Shown here: positions 9,743 to 20,894 of the stretch, in pieces
Numbering within the stretch: the first letter of the stretch is position 1
How the letters are laid out: each line of letters opens with the position of its first letter
Source of the DNA: Chionoecetes opilio
Lineage: Eukaryota > Arthropoda > Malacostraca > Decapoda > Majidae
Reading direction: 5' to 3'
Assembly (NCBI GenBank): GCA_016584305.1
Contig: JACEEZ010003605.1
Coordinates: forward strand, 30,001-94,000
Length of the DNA: 64,000 nt
Notes under the pieces: model-generated
Databases searched by the model: none
The model's input: only the letters and a program-made list of their open reading frames with translations
Told to the model about the DNA's origin: nothing
Program-made: the position numbers and the translations under genes

Positions 9743-11152
9743 TCATTTGAGTATATGTAGTTGTTGTGAAATGACTTGGTTATTAAGATCAGGGGACAAG
9801 TGCTTGATGTGTATAGCTTCTAATAATTTAGTGTCACTAGGGTAGTGTGCCTTGGATAGGATACTGAAGTCATTCATAGAAAAAGGGTGATCTAAATCAT
9901 GTGAGTGTGAGCGGATTGCAGATTGCGAAGGTGAAGAAATGGGTCGACCAGTACGTGCAGAAACACCTTTATGCTCAGAAAGCCTAAGGGTTAGATTCCT
10001 TGTCGTCTCGCCGACGTATCTAGCGTTACAGCTAGAACATTTGAATTCATAAATTATGTTAGAAATAAGGGCTTTAGGTATAGAGTCTTTATATTTGAAA
10101 TGAGTTCTTAGGGTAAGAGAATTAGTAAAAATAAATTTAAATTTTGAGTTAGGAAGATGTGACTTAAGTAGATCATTGAGTTTTTTCCGAATGGTGTAAC
10201 TGAGATGGCCATAAAATGGGAGTTTAACATAGTGTGTGTCTAATATGGGTTCGGGTTCGTTCGACTCTGGGTTGAACTTTTTATCTAAGAACTTTGAGAT
10301 GATTGTTTCAATTAATTTGAGGGGGTAGCCATTGTTTTGGAAAAAATTGGTAAGGAATTTGATCTCATTATCAAAGGAAAACCAATTAGATGAGAAACTA
10401 TAGCATCTGTGTAGTAGGGTCTTAATAGTATTGATTTTAAAAAGGTTAGGGATAAATGAAGCATATTGAGTTCCTAAACCAGTGAAAGTGGGTTTTCTAT
10501 AGACTGAGGTGGTAAGGTAATTATTTTTACGAGTAACTAGGATGTCTAAAAATGGTAGTGATGATTGTTTTTCAATTTCATATGTGAACTTAATATTTGG
10601 GTGCTGAGAATTAAGGTACTTCAGAAATAAGGGAATGTGCTCGGTATTTTTAAAAAGTAAAAAAGTGTCGTCTACATATCGTTTATAATAAAAAGGTTTA
10701 AAAAGTTTAGGACAGTTAGACAGCCACATGTCCTCATGGTGACATAAAAAAGCATTAGCAAATGAAGGACCCAGGCACGATCCCATGGAAACACCATCAG
10801 TTTGGACATAAAGTTTTTTGTTAAAAATAAATGGAGAGTCTTTTATAGCTAACGTTAATAAATCAGAGAATTGTTTTTTTGTGTAATTAAGAAAAATGGT
10901 AGCTTTATGAAATAAATTATCAGTGATTATTTCAATAGTCTCATCTAATGGAATGTTTGTAAATAGTGATTGGATGTCAAAACTAGCCATTACCGCGTTG
11001 TTTACGTTAATTGTTTTTAATTCATGTGCAAATTCAAAGGAGTTCTTAATTGTGTGTTCGTTACTAGTTAATGGGTCAATTATCGGGACGAAGTATTTAG
11101 CTAGGTTATAGTTAAAGGTGCCTATAGTACTGAGAATAGGAGACGTAGCAGC
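9743..11152 (-). CDS. Penelope-like RT plus GIY-YIG endonuclease, 5'-truncated but open
   Basis: An uninterrupted frame of about 470 codons. RT motifs in order: ASFDIQSLFTNIPLDE (motif A), TDGVSMGSCLGPSFANAF (motif B), YKRYVDDTFLLF (catalytic YVDD), SSLPFLDILVTR, and VYRKPTFTG. The C-terminal GIY-YIG domain is CSSCNARYVGETTRNLTLRL plus SEHKGVSARTGRP. Such proteins copy Penelope RNA at nicked target DNA in the nucleus. The true N terminus is missing: the first codons (MAAATS) come from flanking transposon sequence at about 11140-11152. The absence of stops or frameshifts suggests a young insertion. The 3' UTR runs leftward to about 9557. Confidence 0.88.
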   Translation of the reverse strand, partial: AATSPILSTIGTFNYNLAKYFVPIIDPLTSNEHTIKNSFEFAHELKTINVNNAVMASFDIQSLFTNIPLDETIEIITDNLFHKATIFLNYTKKQFSDLLTLAIKDSPFIFNKKLYVQTDGVSMGSCLGPSFANAFLCHHEDMWLSNCPKLFKPFYYKRYVDDTFLLFKNTEHIPLFLKYLNSQHPNIKFTYEIEKQSSLPFLDILVTRKNNYLTTSVYRKPTFTGLGTQYASFIPNLFKINTIKTLLHRCYSFSSNWFSFDNEIKFLTNFFQNNGYPLKLIETIISKFLDKKFNPESNEPEPILDTHYVKLPFYGHLSYTIRKKLNDLLKSHLPNSKFKFIFTNSLTLRTHFKYKDSIPKALISNIIYEFKCSSCNARYVGETTRNLTLRLSEHKGVSARTGRPISSPSQSAIRSHSHDLDHPFSMNDFSILSKAHYPSDTKLLEAIHIKHLSPDLNNQVISQQLHILK

Positions 11153-11367
11153 GGCCACGCCATAACACTAATAGTCACTTATTTTAAACAATACACACCT
11201 TCTACCACTAAATCACTAGCAACACAGGCTCCTTCCTTATAATATTATATCTTAATATGTGATACATCAAAACTCCTTAAAACCCAAGCAATGCAAATTA
11301 AAATGAGAAAATAATACAATTGTGTTGAGTTGACAATTCGAGCTGCGATAAGCGGTCTAATATGCAC

Positions 11368-11433
<66 letters not shown>

Positions 11434-11501
11434 TCCCGCAAATGGAGTCTGTTATATCCGAAGTCTGTTACATCGAGGTCCGTTATATAGAGGTTTGACT
11501 G
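11153..11501 (+). mobile_element. Q-family TIR element, right part
   Basis: The sequence is homologous to 50152-50440 (GGCCACGCCATAACACTAAT ... GTCCGTTATATAGAGGTTTGACTG|TA). The Penelope insertion above begins inside it, which gives the order of events. It contains a 63-bp poly(A) expansion at 11369-11431 that is absent from the other copy. Confidence 0.65.
11369..11431. repeat. poly(A) tract inside TIR element
   Basis: 63 consecutive A residues; the Lys-run frame across it is not a gene. Confidence 0.97.
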
Positions 11502-11518
11502 TATATATACACAGTAAC

Positions 11519-12520
11519 ACTCGTGTGGTCCTTTCTCCGTATCTACATTTATCCAGTCTTTCTTTCAACTAGTGCACATTCTTTGCCGATATCACCTCTC
11601 ATTCCAAGTCCATTCCAAACTTCTACATTTCTATGAGGGAAGCTGTACTACTTCATGTTATTCAGGCATTTCTCTTTTCCTATTTTTTTTGTATGTCCTC
11701 TTGTGTATCGACCTTCTCTTTGCTTCCGAGTCAGTAGTCTCTCATTGTCTGTTTCTTCCATCTTAGTTATAAGTTTAAAGATTGTTATTAAGTCTCCTCT
11801 TTCTCTTCTCTGCTAAAGTGTTGGTAACTTTATTTCCTTCAACCTTTCTTCTTAAGAAAGTTCTTTTAGCTCTGGTACATCTTTGTTGCCATTCTCTGTA
11901 TCCTCTCAACTTTTCACATGTTTCTTTTTCTATGGGGACCATACAATGGCAGCATATTCCATTTTTGGTCGGATCATTGTAGTAATTATCTTTCTCATCA
12001 TATTTTTGTCCATGTGATGAAATGCCACTAATATTCTTCAACATCCTGTATGTATCTCCAAATATTTTATTTGTATGTTTTTCTGGTTGTAGGTTATTCT
12101 GCATTATCACTCCGAGGTCCTTTTCTTCATGAATCTTTGTCCTTTTCAATTTCTTCTCATGACCTCTTGTACTTCTATCGTCCCACACAAACAGATCTTC
12201 TCTATCAATTTTTTCCAGACCCATTGATGGAAATACACTGCTATAAAATCTCCCCTTTCTCTTCTTTTCTCAAGAGTTGGGAGTTTTAGTCTTGAAAGTC
12301 TTTCCTCATATGGTAAATCTCTCAGGCTTGGAACCATTTTTGTGACTGCTCTTTGTATTCTCTCAATCTTCCTTATATCCTTCTTTTTATGTGGTGACCA
12401 AATCACTGCCGCATATTCCAACCTTGGTCGAATCAGAGATGTTATCAATTTTTTAATCATCTCTTCATCCAGATATTTGAATGCCATTCTTATATTCCTC
12501 AGCAACTGATATGTATCTGT
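11519..12520 (-). mobile_element. two abutting CR1-like LINE fragments (D' then D), minus strand
   Basis: 12520-12150 encodes LLRNIRMAFKYLDEEMIKKL, then IRPRLEYAAVIWSPHKKKD and IERIQRAVTKMVPSLRDLPY (thumb region of family D'). From 12163 down to 11519 the frames match LINE D at 59085-59710 (KDLGVIMQNNL, FGDTYRMLKNI, then the C-terminal domain ending in ATAAATGTAGATACGGAGA). Both are decayed by stops and frameshifts. Confidence 0.75.
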
Positions 12521-13051
12521 GTGTGTGTGTGAATGCATATATGATTTTTATATAGGCATCTACATGTATAAATATCGGCACATAATAGGGATTGTAAAAT
12601 TGCTACAAAAGTGGAAAACATATGTGAGAAAAATATAAGAATAACAATGCTGGAAGAGGGTGAATGCGAATGAGACGAATGTATGTGTTGAAAAGATTTT
12701 AAGTCCCATTGTAATTGAGAGTAGTGTAAAAGTTTTGGTTTTGAACTGTTATGAATGTTTCTGAGCATATTATAATGTGTCTCCCCACTTATGTGAAATA
12801 ATTTTAGTTGTATGAAAAAGTATCATTGTGCAGAAGGGAAAGAGTGAAAATGTTGCAAAGGACTGTAGGAGTTTCATTGCTAGGACAGCCATGTCACAGC
12901 CTATAATTTATTTGGTATAGAACAAGGTCTGTGTTAGCTTTGCTTTGAATGTGTAGGTTATCATAAGAATTACCTTGAAAATCTTATAGATGCAACCCAG
13001 TGATGATGTTTTAGATTAGCTTTGAAAGTGACATTCCTTTTTATATTTCAG

Positions 13052-13141
13052 GACCTGTTGATGGTAATCTACCTATCTCAGCTAACTAAGGTCAATGTGA
13101 GCCTTAACGAAAAGCTGACTATGCTGGTAGCCACCCAATGA
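13052..13141 (+). CDS. eif3f: eIF3 subunit f, last coding exon with stop
   Basis: After the acceptor TTTATATTTCAG, 29 codons read DLLMVIYLSQLTKVNVSLNE, KLTMLVATQ, then TGA at 13139-13141. The block DLLMV.YL..LT...+LNEKL is the conserved C terminus of eIF3f. It joins the exon ending at 59 in phase 0 (..NTNMK|DLLMV..). This is the end of the protein; the helix contacts other eIF3 core subunits. No in-frame damage is visible, so the gene is presumably functional despite a 13-kb last intron. Confidence 0.88.
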   Translation, partial: DLLMVIYLSQLTKVNVSLNEKLTMLVATQ

Positions 13142-13320
13142 ACAGCTCCAGCAGTTTTCTTCATGTGAAAACACCATCTACAGCTTTGAATGTTGCAGAT
13201 TAAAGGACATATGAACATGGATGTCATTGAACACAACATGTCTAGACAACTTGTATAACATCCAATTGGACCTTTAAAGAATATCTATTAAATTTCCTAT
13301 TAATGATCTTGTTGAATAAC
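13142..13320 (+). other. eif3f: eif3f 3' UTR with candidate poly(A) signal
   Basis: Non-repetitive sequence after the stop, with ATTAAA at 13287-13292, a common variant poly(A) signal, followed by a T/GT-rich stretch (GATCTTGTTG). The cleavage site cannot be fixed from sequence. Confidence 0.55.
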
Positions 13321-13419
13321 TGAAAAAAGTTCTCACAAAATAGCTATTTAATTTCATTTACAAACCTCATTCATGTATGAATTACTATATTTCTGGCATA
13401 TTGGGTGCACCTTATAAGG

Positions 13420-13571
13420 GAATGCAGAGTGGCAATGAAAATAGAATTCTAACTGGGACAGAGTAACAAAGTGGGTTCCCCAGGAATTTATATTGGTTTC
13501 TTTACTTTTCATTGTCTACATTAATGGTCTGGGTTAAGAAGCAACGTTTGTAGATTTGCATACTACATCAA
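13420..13571 (+). mobile_element. decayed RT fragment (CR1/Jockey-like)
   Basis: The frame VTKWVPQEFILVSLLFIVYI followed by NGLG is a worn version of the RT motif B/C region (GVPQGS.L.PLLF..YINDL). About 150 bp, immediately 3' of the eif3f UTR and abutting LINE B. Confidence 0.55.
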
Positions 13572-13732
13572 GTTTTTTATTTATTTATTTATTTATTATT
13601 ATTTTTTTTTTTTTTACATCACAAAGGACTGGCCAAGGGCACAAAAAAATGGGTAACACAAAGCCCGCTTAGTTTCCAGTCCCTATAAAGAAGACAGTAA
13701 GAGAATAATATAAAAAAGAGGGGTGAGCCAAT

Positions 13733-15631
13733 TTAGTTCGGGAGGTGTCTTGTTACTCTTCTTTTGAAAAGATTTAAGTCATAGGAAACTGGAAAAATAG
13801 AAACAGGAAGAGAGTTCTAGAGTTTACCAGTGAAAGGGATGAAAGAGTAAAGATACTGATTAACTCTTGCATTAGGAAGATGGATAGAATAGGGATGAGA
13901 ATGAGTAGAAAGTCTTGTGCAGCGAGGCTGCGGGAAGGGGGGAGGCATGCAGTTAGCAAGTTGAGAAGAGCAGTGAGCATGAAAATAACGGTAGAAGAGA
14001 GCAAGAGAAGCAACATTGCGTCGGTGATTTAAAGATTGAAGACAGTCAGTCAGAGGAGGGGAGTTGATGAGACGAAAAGCTTTTGACTCAACCCTGTTTA
14101 GGAGAGCTGTATGAGTGGATCCTCCCCAAACATGTGAGACATACTCCATACATGGGCGGATAAGGCCCCTGTAGAGAGCAAGCAATTGGGAGGGAGAGAA
14201 AAAAGGACGCAGATGCCACAGGACACCTAACTTCTTAGAAGCTGTTTTAGCAAGAGATGAGATGTGAGATTTCCAGTTCAGATTTTTAGTAAAGGATAGT
14301 CCTAGAATGTGCATTGTAGAAGAAGGAGACAGTTGAGTGTCATTGAAGAAGAGGGGATAGTTATATGGTAGGTTTTGTCGAGTAGATAGGTAAAGAAATT
14401 GGGTTTTTGAGGCATTGAACAAAACAAGGTTTGCTTTGCCCCAATCAGAAATTATAGAAAGATCAGAAGTTAGGCACTCGGTGGCATCTCTCCGTGAATC
14501 ACTTGGTTCCTGTTGAGTTGGACGTCTAATAAACGACGTTGAAAAATACAGGGTAGAATCATCAGCGTAGGAGTGGATAGGGCTTTGAGTTAGACTTAGA
14601 AGATCATTAATGAATAATAGAAAGAGAGTGGGTGATAGGACAGAACCCTGGGGAACACCACTATTGATAGATTTAGGAGAAGAACAATGTCTGTCTACAG
14701 TAGCTGCAATAGAACGGTTTGAAAGGAAACTTAAGATGAAGTTACAGAGAGAATGATAGAAACCGAATGAGGGTAGTTTGGAAATTAAAGATTTGTGCCA
14801 GACTCTATCAAAAGCTTTTGATATGTCAAGGGCAACAGCAAAAGTTTCACCGAAACCCCTAAAGGAGGATGACCAAGATTCAGTTAGGAAAGCTAGAAGA
14901 TCGCCAGTAGATCGCCCTTTACGGAAACCGTACTGACGATCAGATAGAAGATTGTGAGCAGATAGATGCTTAAGAATCTTCTTATTATGTATAGATTCAA
15001 AAACTTTAGAAAGGCAGGAAGTCAAAGCTAGAGGACGGTAGTTTGAAGGATTAGAACGGTCACCCTTCTTAGGAACAGGTTGGATGTGAGCAAACTTCCA
15101 GCAAGAAGGAAAGGTGGAAGTAGATAGACAAAGACGGAAAAGTTTGACCAGGCAAGGTGCAAGCACAGAAGCACAGTTTTTGAGAACAATAGGAGGGACT
15201 CCGTCAGGACCGTAAGCCTTCCGAGGAGCTAGGCCAGCAAGGGCAAAAAAAACATCATTAAGAAGGATCTTAATGACAGGCATAATATAGTCAGAGGGTG
15301 GAGGAGAAGGAGGAACAAGCCCTTCATAAACCAGAGTGGAATTTTTAGCAAAGGTTTGAGCGAAGAGTTCAGCTTTAGAAATAGATGAGACAGCTATGGA
15401 GCCATCCGGGTGAAGCATAGGAGGAAAAGATGAAGAAGAAAAATTGTTAGAGATGTTATTTGCTAGATGCCAGAAGTCACGAGAGGAATTTGATTCAGAA
15501 AGATTTTGACATTTTCTATGAATGAAAGATTTTTTGGTAAGTTGAAGTAAAGATTTGGCATGATTGCGGGCAGAAATATAAAGGGCATGAGTTTCAGGAG
15601 ATGGATGCTTATGGTACCGTTTGTGAGCCAC
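13733..15631 (-). pseudogene. LINE B reverse transcriptase, one in-frame stop
   Basis: Open from 15631 to a stop at 13817, a TAG where Trp would fit (GKL*NSLPVSIFP); the same frame continues to TAA at 13733-13735 (RRVTRHLPN). RT motifs: GPDGVPPIVLKNC, PVPKKGDRSNPSNYRPLALT, YGFRKGRSTGDLL, VALDISKAFDRVWH (motif A), [20 protein letters not shown] (motif B) and HSYADDSTLYFS (YADD catalytic box). The catalytic residues are intact over about 600 codons, so the copy is recent. It encodes the enzyme for target-primed reverse transcription. Confidence 0.85.
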
Positions 15632-15635
15632 CTCT

Positions 15636-16560
15636 CTATCTCGGACAGCATGAGAACAAGCAAGAGTTAAACCAAGGTTGACGGGCTTTAGGATTAGAGA
15701 AAATGTGTTGAATGTACGCCTCCATGCCAGAGACTATGACCTCAGTTATGCGCTCTGCACAAAGAGATGGGTCTTTGACATGGAAGCAGTAATCATTCCA
15801 TGGAAAATCAGAGTGGTACTGCCTTAGGTCTTCCCACTTAGCTGAGTTGAAGTGCCAGAAGCACCTCCGCTTAGGTGGGTCCCGAGGCGGCACCGGAGCG
15901 ATAGGACAGGTTACAGAAATAAGATTGTGATCGGAGAGAACCCAACGGAGAGAATAGTTTCACAGAGTAAGCAGAAGGGTTAGTAGTTAGGAAAAGATCA
16001 AGAATGTTGGGCGTGTCTCCAAGGCGGTCAGGAATACGGGTAGGGTGCTGCACCAGCTGCTCTAGGTCTTGGAGGATAGAAAAGTTGTAGGCTTGTTCAC
16101 CAGGTTGGTCAGTGAAAGAAGATGATAGCCAAAGCTGGTGGTGAACATTGAAGTCCCCAAGAATGGAAATTTCTGCTAAAGGAAAATGAGATGAGATGTG
16201 CTCCACTTTTGATGTTAAATAGTCGAAGAATTTTACATAGTCAGAGGAGTTAGGTGAGAGATATACAGCACAGATAAATTTAGTAAGAGAGTGACATTGA
16301 AATCGAAGCCAGATGGTAGAAAATTAGAAAGATTCAAGACCATGGGCACGAGAGCAAGTGATGTCATTGCGCACATATACGTAACAGCCAGCTTTGGATT
16401 GAAAATGAGAATAGAGACAGTAAGAGGAGACAGAAAAAGGTCGGCTGTCAGTGCTCACAGACAACTGGGTTTAGGTGAGGAAAAGAAGATGAGGTTTAGA
16501 GGAGGAGAGATGATGTTCAACAGAGAGAAAGTTAGATCTAAGGCCGCGAATGTTGCAGAA
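15636..16560 (-). pseudogene. LINE B AP-type endonuclease, frameshifted
   Basis: Frames reading leftward give FCNIRGLRSNFLSVEHHLS (domain start), [37 protein letters not shown] (GDFN catalytic motif), [14 protein letters not shown], then a frame change before the final SDH-like motif, and [15 protein letters not shown] leading into the linker. At least three frameshifts or stops interrupt it, so the ORF upstream of RT is dead. Confidence 0.75.
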
Positions 16561-16979
16561 GTTTAAGGAGAGAAGGCTAGAAGAAGTATCAAGGTAATCG
16601 TTGGTTGGTTGTTTGGTATCAAGGTTATCAGGTCAGGCCAAGATGCCATGATATTACACTGGAAACTGACTAGATTGTATGAATTGTCAGAAAAGTACAC
16701 TAGGGTCCCACAAAAACGAGAAATTGGTCGATAAACGATGTCGTTCTATGTGAATTCGCTCTTATGTGAAACATAACCTATGGGAAAAATTGATATTGGT
16801 CGATCGGTCCTCCCTACCGTACCTGTACATTTATACTCATTCACACCCATGCATATCAAAACGTATATAAATGATAAGTTATGCATGGAAATGATGAAAT
16901 AGGCATATTGTTGCTTACCTTAAATCTAATAGGGATTATGTACCGGGGGCGAGGGTTTCCGAGGCATCTTAGAGGTCAC

Positions 16980-17417
16980 TCATTCGTCACTGGATGACGA
17001 CGCAGTGTGACCCAGAGCCCGGAGTGTGGCAAGTGAGCGTTGGCCTTGCATTTCTGCCACGTCCATAAACCCCTCAAACTCTGACAGGCTGGGCAGGGGT
17101 TCATTTGAAGGGCCAGGCTGGGGCTCCTTTGATGGGCCAGGCTGTTGCTCGTCAGCAGAGGCAGGCTGTGGTGTGCTGGCAGGGGCAGGCTGTGGCGCAC
17201 TGGCAGGGCGAATGTACAGAGTCATAAGGGTCTGCCTACGTTCGTTTACTCTGGTTTTCGTCTGGAGCGAATTTTGGTGAGGAAGTTGCCATAAACCTGG
17301 CTTGACTCTCGCTTGTGTGCCTCGCCAGAACTGGTCGCGGCTATACCCGCTCACAGCTGATAACTTGTAAACACAACCACACCGACGATGAAAGTACCTT
17401 CGAATGAAAGCCATCAA
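16980..17417 (-). pseudogene. 145-codon ORF, possible C terminus of a pogo-type transposase
   Basis: The minus frame contains RQTLMTLYIRPASAPQPAPA, repeated PQPGPS units and an acidic end (SEFEGFMDVAEMQGQ). Low-complexity Pro/Gln/Ser tails like this close some Tigger/jerky transposases. No DDE motif is present. Its position inside TIR element N fits a deleted transposase gene, but identity is uncertain. Confidence 0.35.
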
Positions 17418-17457
17418 TAAATTACGATAACTGACGATATTGTGAATGGATCACAAC

Positions 17458-18274
17458 ATACAGGGTGTAACACGAGTTTCTGCAAATATTGATGCAGGTG
17501 GAAGAACATGTAATTCTAAGTAGAAAATATTCTATGCTTTTTGAAGCTTCCTTTAGACGTGAGATGAAGTTAGAAAAATTAGCTGTAGAAAAATTAGCGC
17601 GGCCAGTAATTTCACAATGGCAGGCGACGCAGTGTGTACTCGTGGTTGCCTCTCGGTTAAATTTTGAATGATTTAATCATGATGTTTACTAGTAATGGAG
17701 CATTACATTATCTTATAACGACGCAATTGGTATTAATGGACATGTTATTTACTAAATAAGCAGTACACGAAAACAGCAGGGCTGTAATAAACAATACTGT
17801 AAAAGACTACTTGGCATCGTGTCTGAGTTGGGAGGGAGGTGAAGACAAGGCTGCGAGGCTGCCCGCCAATTAGCTGTGTCACGTGTTACATCCTACCCCT
17901 CCCCGACACGATGCCAAGTACCCTTTTACAGTATTGTTTATTACAGCCCTGCTGTTTTCGTGTACTGCTTATATAGTAAATAACATGTCCATTAATACCA
18001 ATTGTGTCGTTATAAGATAATCTAATGCTCCATTACTAGTAAACATCATGATTAAATCATTCAAAATTTCACCGAGGGGCAACCGCGAGTATACACTGCA
18101 CTACTCCATACGTCGCCTGCCATCGTAAAATTACTGGCCGCGCAAATTTTTTAACTTCATCTCACGTCTAAAGGAATCTTCAAGAAGCATATGGGTATAG
18201 AATATTTTCTGCTTAGAATTACATGTACTTCCACCTGTATCAATATTTGCAGAAACTCGTATTACACTCTGTAT
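17458..18274. repeat. foldback element, arms ~370 bp, loop ~80 bp
   Basis: The arm 17458-17826 (ATACAGGGTGTAACACGAG ... TACTTGGCATCGTGTC) is repeated in reverse at 17905-18274 (GACACGATGCCAAGTACC ... ATTACACTCTGTAT). The arms differ by scattered substitutions and small indels. The loop 17827-17904 is GC-richer. No protein of note. Confidence 0.85.
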
Positions 18275-18529
18275 ATCCTTCACAAGAATGTTTTTTTTTT
18301 TGGTAATAATGGATGAGAATTGCGCGGTCGCTACTGCCGTTGCCCACCTTATGCCACCCTCACCCCATCTCCGTGTCAACACGCCGCCGCCGTGCCCCTC
18401 CTCACGGCTTACGCCAGCTGGGCAAGCCGGCTTACGAAAAGTGCCTCAAGTTAACAGAAAACGCAAGCTGCCGTAAGCCTTCTTATGGCGGTTTGCTCAA
18501 CAAAATTCGCTGCCTTATGTGTGGGTCCG

Positions 18530-18622
18530 TCACTGAGGCAGGAACTACCCTACGTTACAGGAACTACCTTGTGTAGGTCTCACGGCCTCTTGTAGCTTCC
18601 TTGTTTTCTTATGTTCTTATGA
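18530..18622 (+). mobile_element. LINE C 3' tail fragment
   Basis: ACAGGAACTACCTTGTGTAG, then CTCACGGCCTCTTGTAGCTT and CCTTGTTTTCTTATGTTCTTATG: the same 3' terminus as LINE C at 49125-49200 and 61165-61240, with the short TTCTTATG repeats that end CR1-like elements. Confidence 0.8.
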
Positions 18623-18827
18623 GGCAAAAAAACCTTGGCTTGACGAAAAAAGCTAAGCGACTCAGACGACAGTGACGTCACAATGCGCATCTACCTCACG
18701 TCACCTGACATTCTGTACGATATTTCGGCGCTCTATTTGAGAACTCCTCGGATTTGCCCTAGTTTGATGGCTGAATCGTTCTATATGATCACATTCGTTC
18801 CTAACAAAAATTTTGGAATTTTATGTA

Positions 18828-20376
18828 CAGGGAGGTCCCGTTATACGAGCATTCGGTATACGAGAATCCGATGATACGAGATGTGTAAATTAGGGTCTAT
18901 TTTCAATATACGAGATCGAAAATCCAATGCTACGACATTGAAACTGGGGTGAGTAAAATTACCAAGTTATCTACTAAAGTAAATTACAAGTTATTTACTA
19001 AAGTAAATTACAAGTTATTTACTAAAATTATAAAGTAATTTACTGACTATATGATTTTACCTAAGGTTGTAGGATAATCAATCTGAAAATATGATAATTC
19101 TGGTGGCTCGGTACGACAATGTGGCCTACAAAAATTCACATCCTGGACGATGTACAATGATTCAGATGCGCAGAGACGAGTTTGTAGGCAGTGGAAGAGG
19201 TCTGCGCATCCCTCCCTTGTCCCTTACCTACCCTACCCTCTCGAGTCTTCAATCCTACCTCCCCCCCTTTTTTGCACCCCCTTCCGCCTTCTTCCCCCTT
19301 TCTCATTCACCTCCACCCACCCTCTACTCCCTACCCCCTACTCCCATGACCACGTGGTGATGGGGGAAGGGGGTAGGGAGTAGGGGGTGGGTGGTGGATC
19401 CACCCGTTTTAACCACTCACACCCCAAACAACGCCTTCTTCATCCCCCCAACCTTTTTCCCCACCAACACCATCACCCCCTTCTTTATTACAACCCCCAT
19501 ACCCCGTTTCCCCCCTTCTCCATTACCAACACAACCCTGTTTCTCCCACCTTCATCTCTAGCCCCGGCCCCTTCCTTCTCCATCACCATGGCAACACCCA
19601 CCCACGTGTGAGGCATGTTGCATGAGGCATGGCTCTTGACGCTATCGTGATACGTTCATGGCACTGTCGTGGTTATCGTAACTCTATCGTGACGACAAAA
19701 TGACCGTTGATTTTCCATTCGTGACATTGTCTTACAGCTGTCACGACTCCATCGTGACCATCTCACGACCGTCATGACACATACGTACAGGCAGCGTGAC
19801 ATTGTTGTGAGGCTATCGTGGTCTGCGTTTATCGTGGACAAATTTCACGATAGCGTCAATAATCAAATTGGTGGCGCTATCGTGGCTCGATTATGGAATG
19901 TGTGAAGGGAGCTCAAGTGATCAAGGGGAGGAGGAAGAACTCTAACCCAGTCATCCCTGCAAACGCAGTCACCCCTGTTTTCTCTCGAGCCTTAGAGAGA
20001 GAAAACAGGGACTCCAAGCTGGCTACTTGCCAGCTTCCTGTCTCCCCACACAACATTACCACTTGTGAGTGTTATGCATGATTTATGTTTTATTAATGTG
20101 CAGTTATGTTATTTTGTGTGCTATTTTCTCTTTCAGAATGCTTTTTCTACAGAATAGGTAGTACAGTGTGGGTAATATAGACGCTGTGTGTTTGTTGTGT
20201 TTGCTATAGTTTATTTTAGCTTGAAAAACACGTCTTTTTTTTTCTTTTTTTTTAATTGATGGGGTCCTGGAACCAAACCTATATTTTACCATTAGTTATG
20301 TGTTTCGTTATACGAGATTTTGCTTTACGAGTATGCCAGGTGGAACCTAACTGCTCGTATCTTCGGGACCTCCCTG
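18828..20376 (+). mobile_element. X-family TIR element, copy 1
   Basis: TA|CAGGGAGGTCCCG at the left and CGGGACCTCCCTG|TA at the right. It holds a C/T-rich block (19230-19600), a dense cluster of TATCGTG/CGTGAC words (19625-19890) and a short ORF at 19893-20081 containing a hairpin (CCCTGTTTTCTCTC ... GAGAGAAAACAGGG). It is non-autonomous: no transposase domain is recognised. Copies 2 and 3 are at 36769-38739 and 42323-46271. Confidence 0.85.
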
Positions 20377-20894
20377 TATTTAAAAAAATAAAAATAAAAA
20401 ATAAATTTTTACATTTTAATATTTTAGGTCGTTCGTTTTATAGGGGAAACACTCTATGCGAACACGTTTTATACGGGACCCTAGTGTAGTAAATTGACTT
20501 TAATATCAGCAGGTGCAGCACACAACACAGAGGTAGAAGCAACAAGTTGTTTAAGCAGATTGAATTCAGAAAAAGACTTAGGAATCTAGTAAGTCCTAGG
20601 GCTGTATTCAAAAGGCATTCATAGCTATGAATATGTCATGGCGAGACAAAATGGCGCATTCAATTCATAACTGGCTGGAAAGGTTTATAAATGCGAGTTA
20701 GTATTATTGAACCTTGTGGGGAGCTAGGACTAGGTTCACCATGTCTTGATGCTTCATATGACAAGTCATACACTCCTATTGTCAACATAGCCGAATCACA
20801 ACAGCATCAACTTCAGCAAAGGAATTTTCATCCTTGAAGGGATGCATCAAACTAGTGGAGCAATGTAGAGCTAATATAGAGATACAAGCTAGAC

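Larger units (their letters stand above)
13573..16600 (-). mobile_element. LINE B (Jockey/I-like non-LTR retrotransposon), nearly complete
   Basis: Minus-strand order: endonuclease (about 16555-15880), linker, RT, C-terminal domain, 3' UTR (13732-13615) and an A-rich tail of TAAA/TTAT units at 13573-13613. The 3' UTR includes the segment found alone at 4487-4612. The 5' limit is approximate; bases 16585-16640 contain the repeated word TATCAAGGT. Confidence 0.85.
16698..20486. mobile_element. TIR element N (Tc1/mariner-like) carrying nested insertions
   Basis: Left end TA|CACTAGGGTCCC at 16696-16709; right end GGGACCCTAGTG|TA at 20475-20488. These are perfect 12-bp inverted ends with TA target duplications, continuing as diverged TIRs. 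Inside are the ORF at 17417-16980, the foldback 17458-18274, a LINE C tail and the whole X copy 1. Confidence 0.6.

Noticed and set aside
11330..11572. Lys-rich frames across poly(A) runs (also 62042-62377 and 63132-63467)
   Set aside because: Products of poly(A) expansions within repeats.
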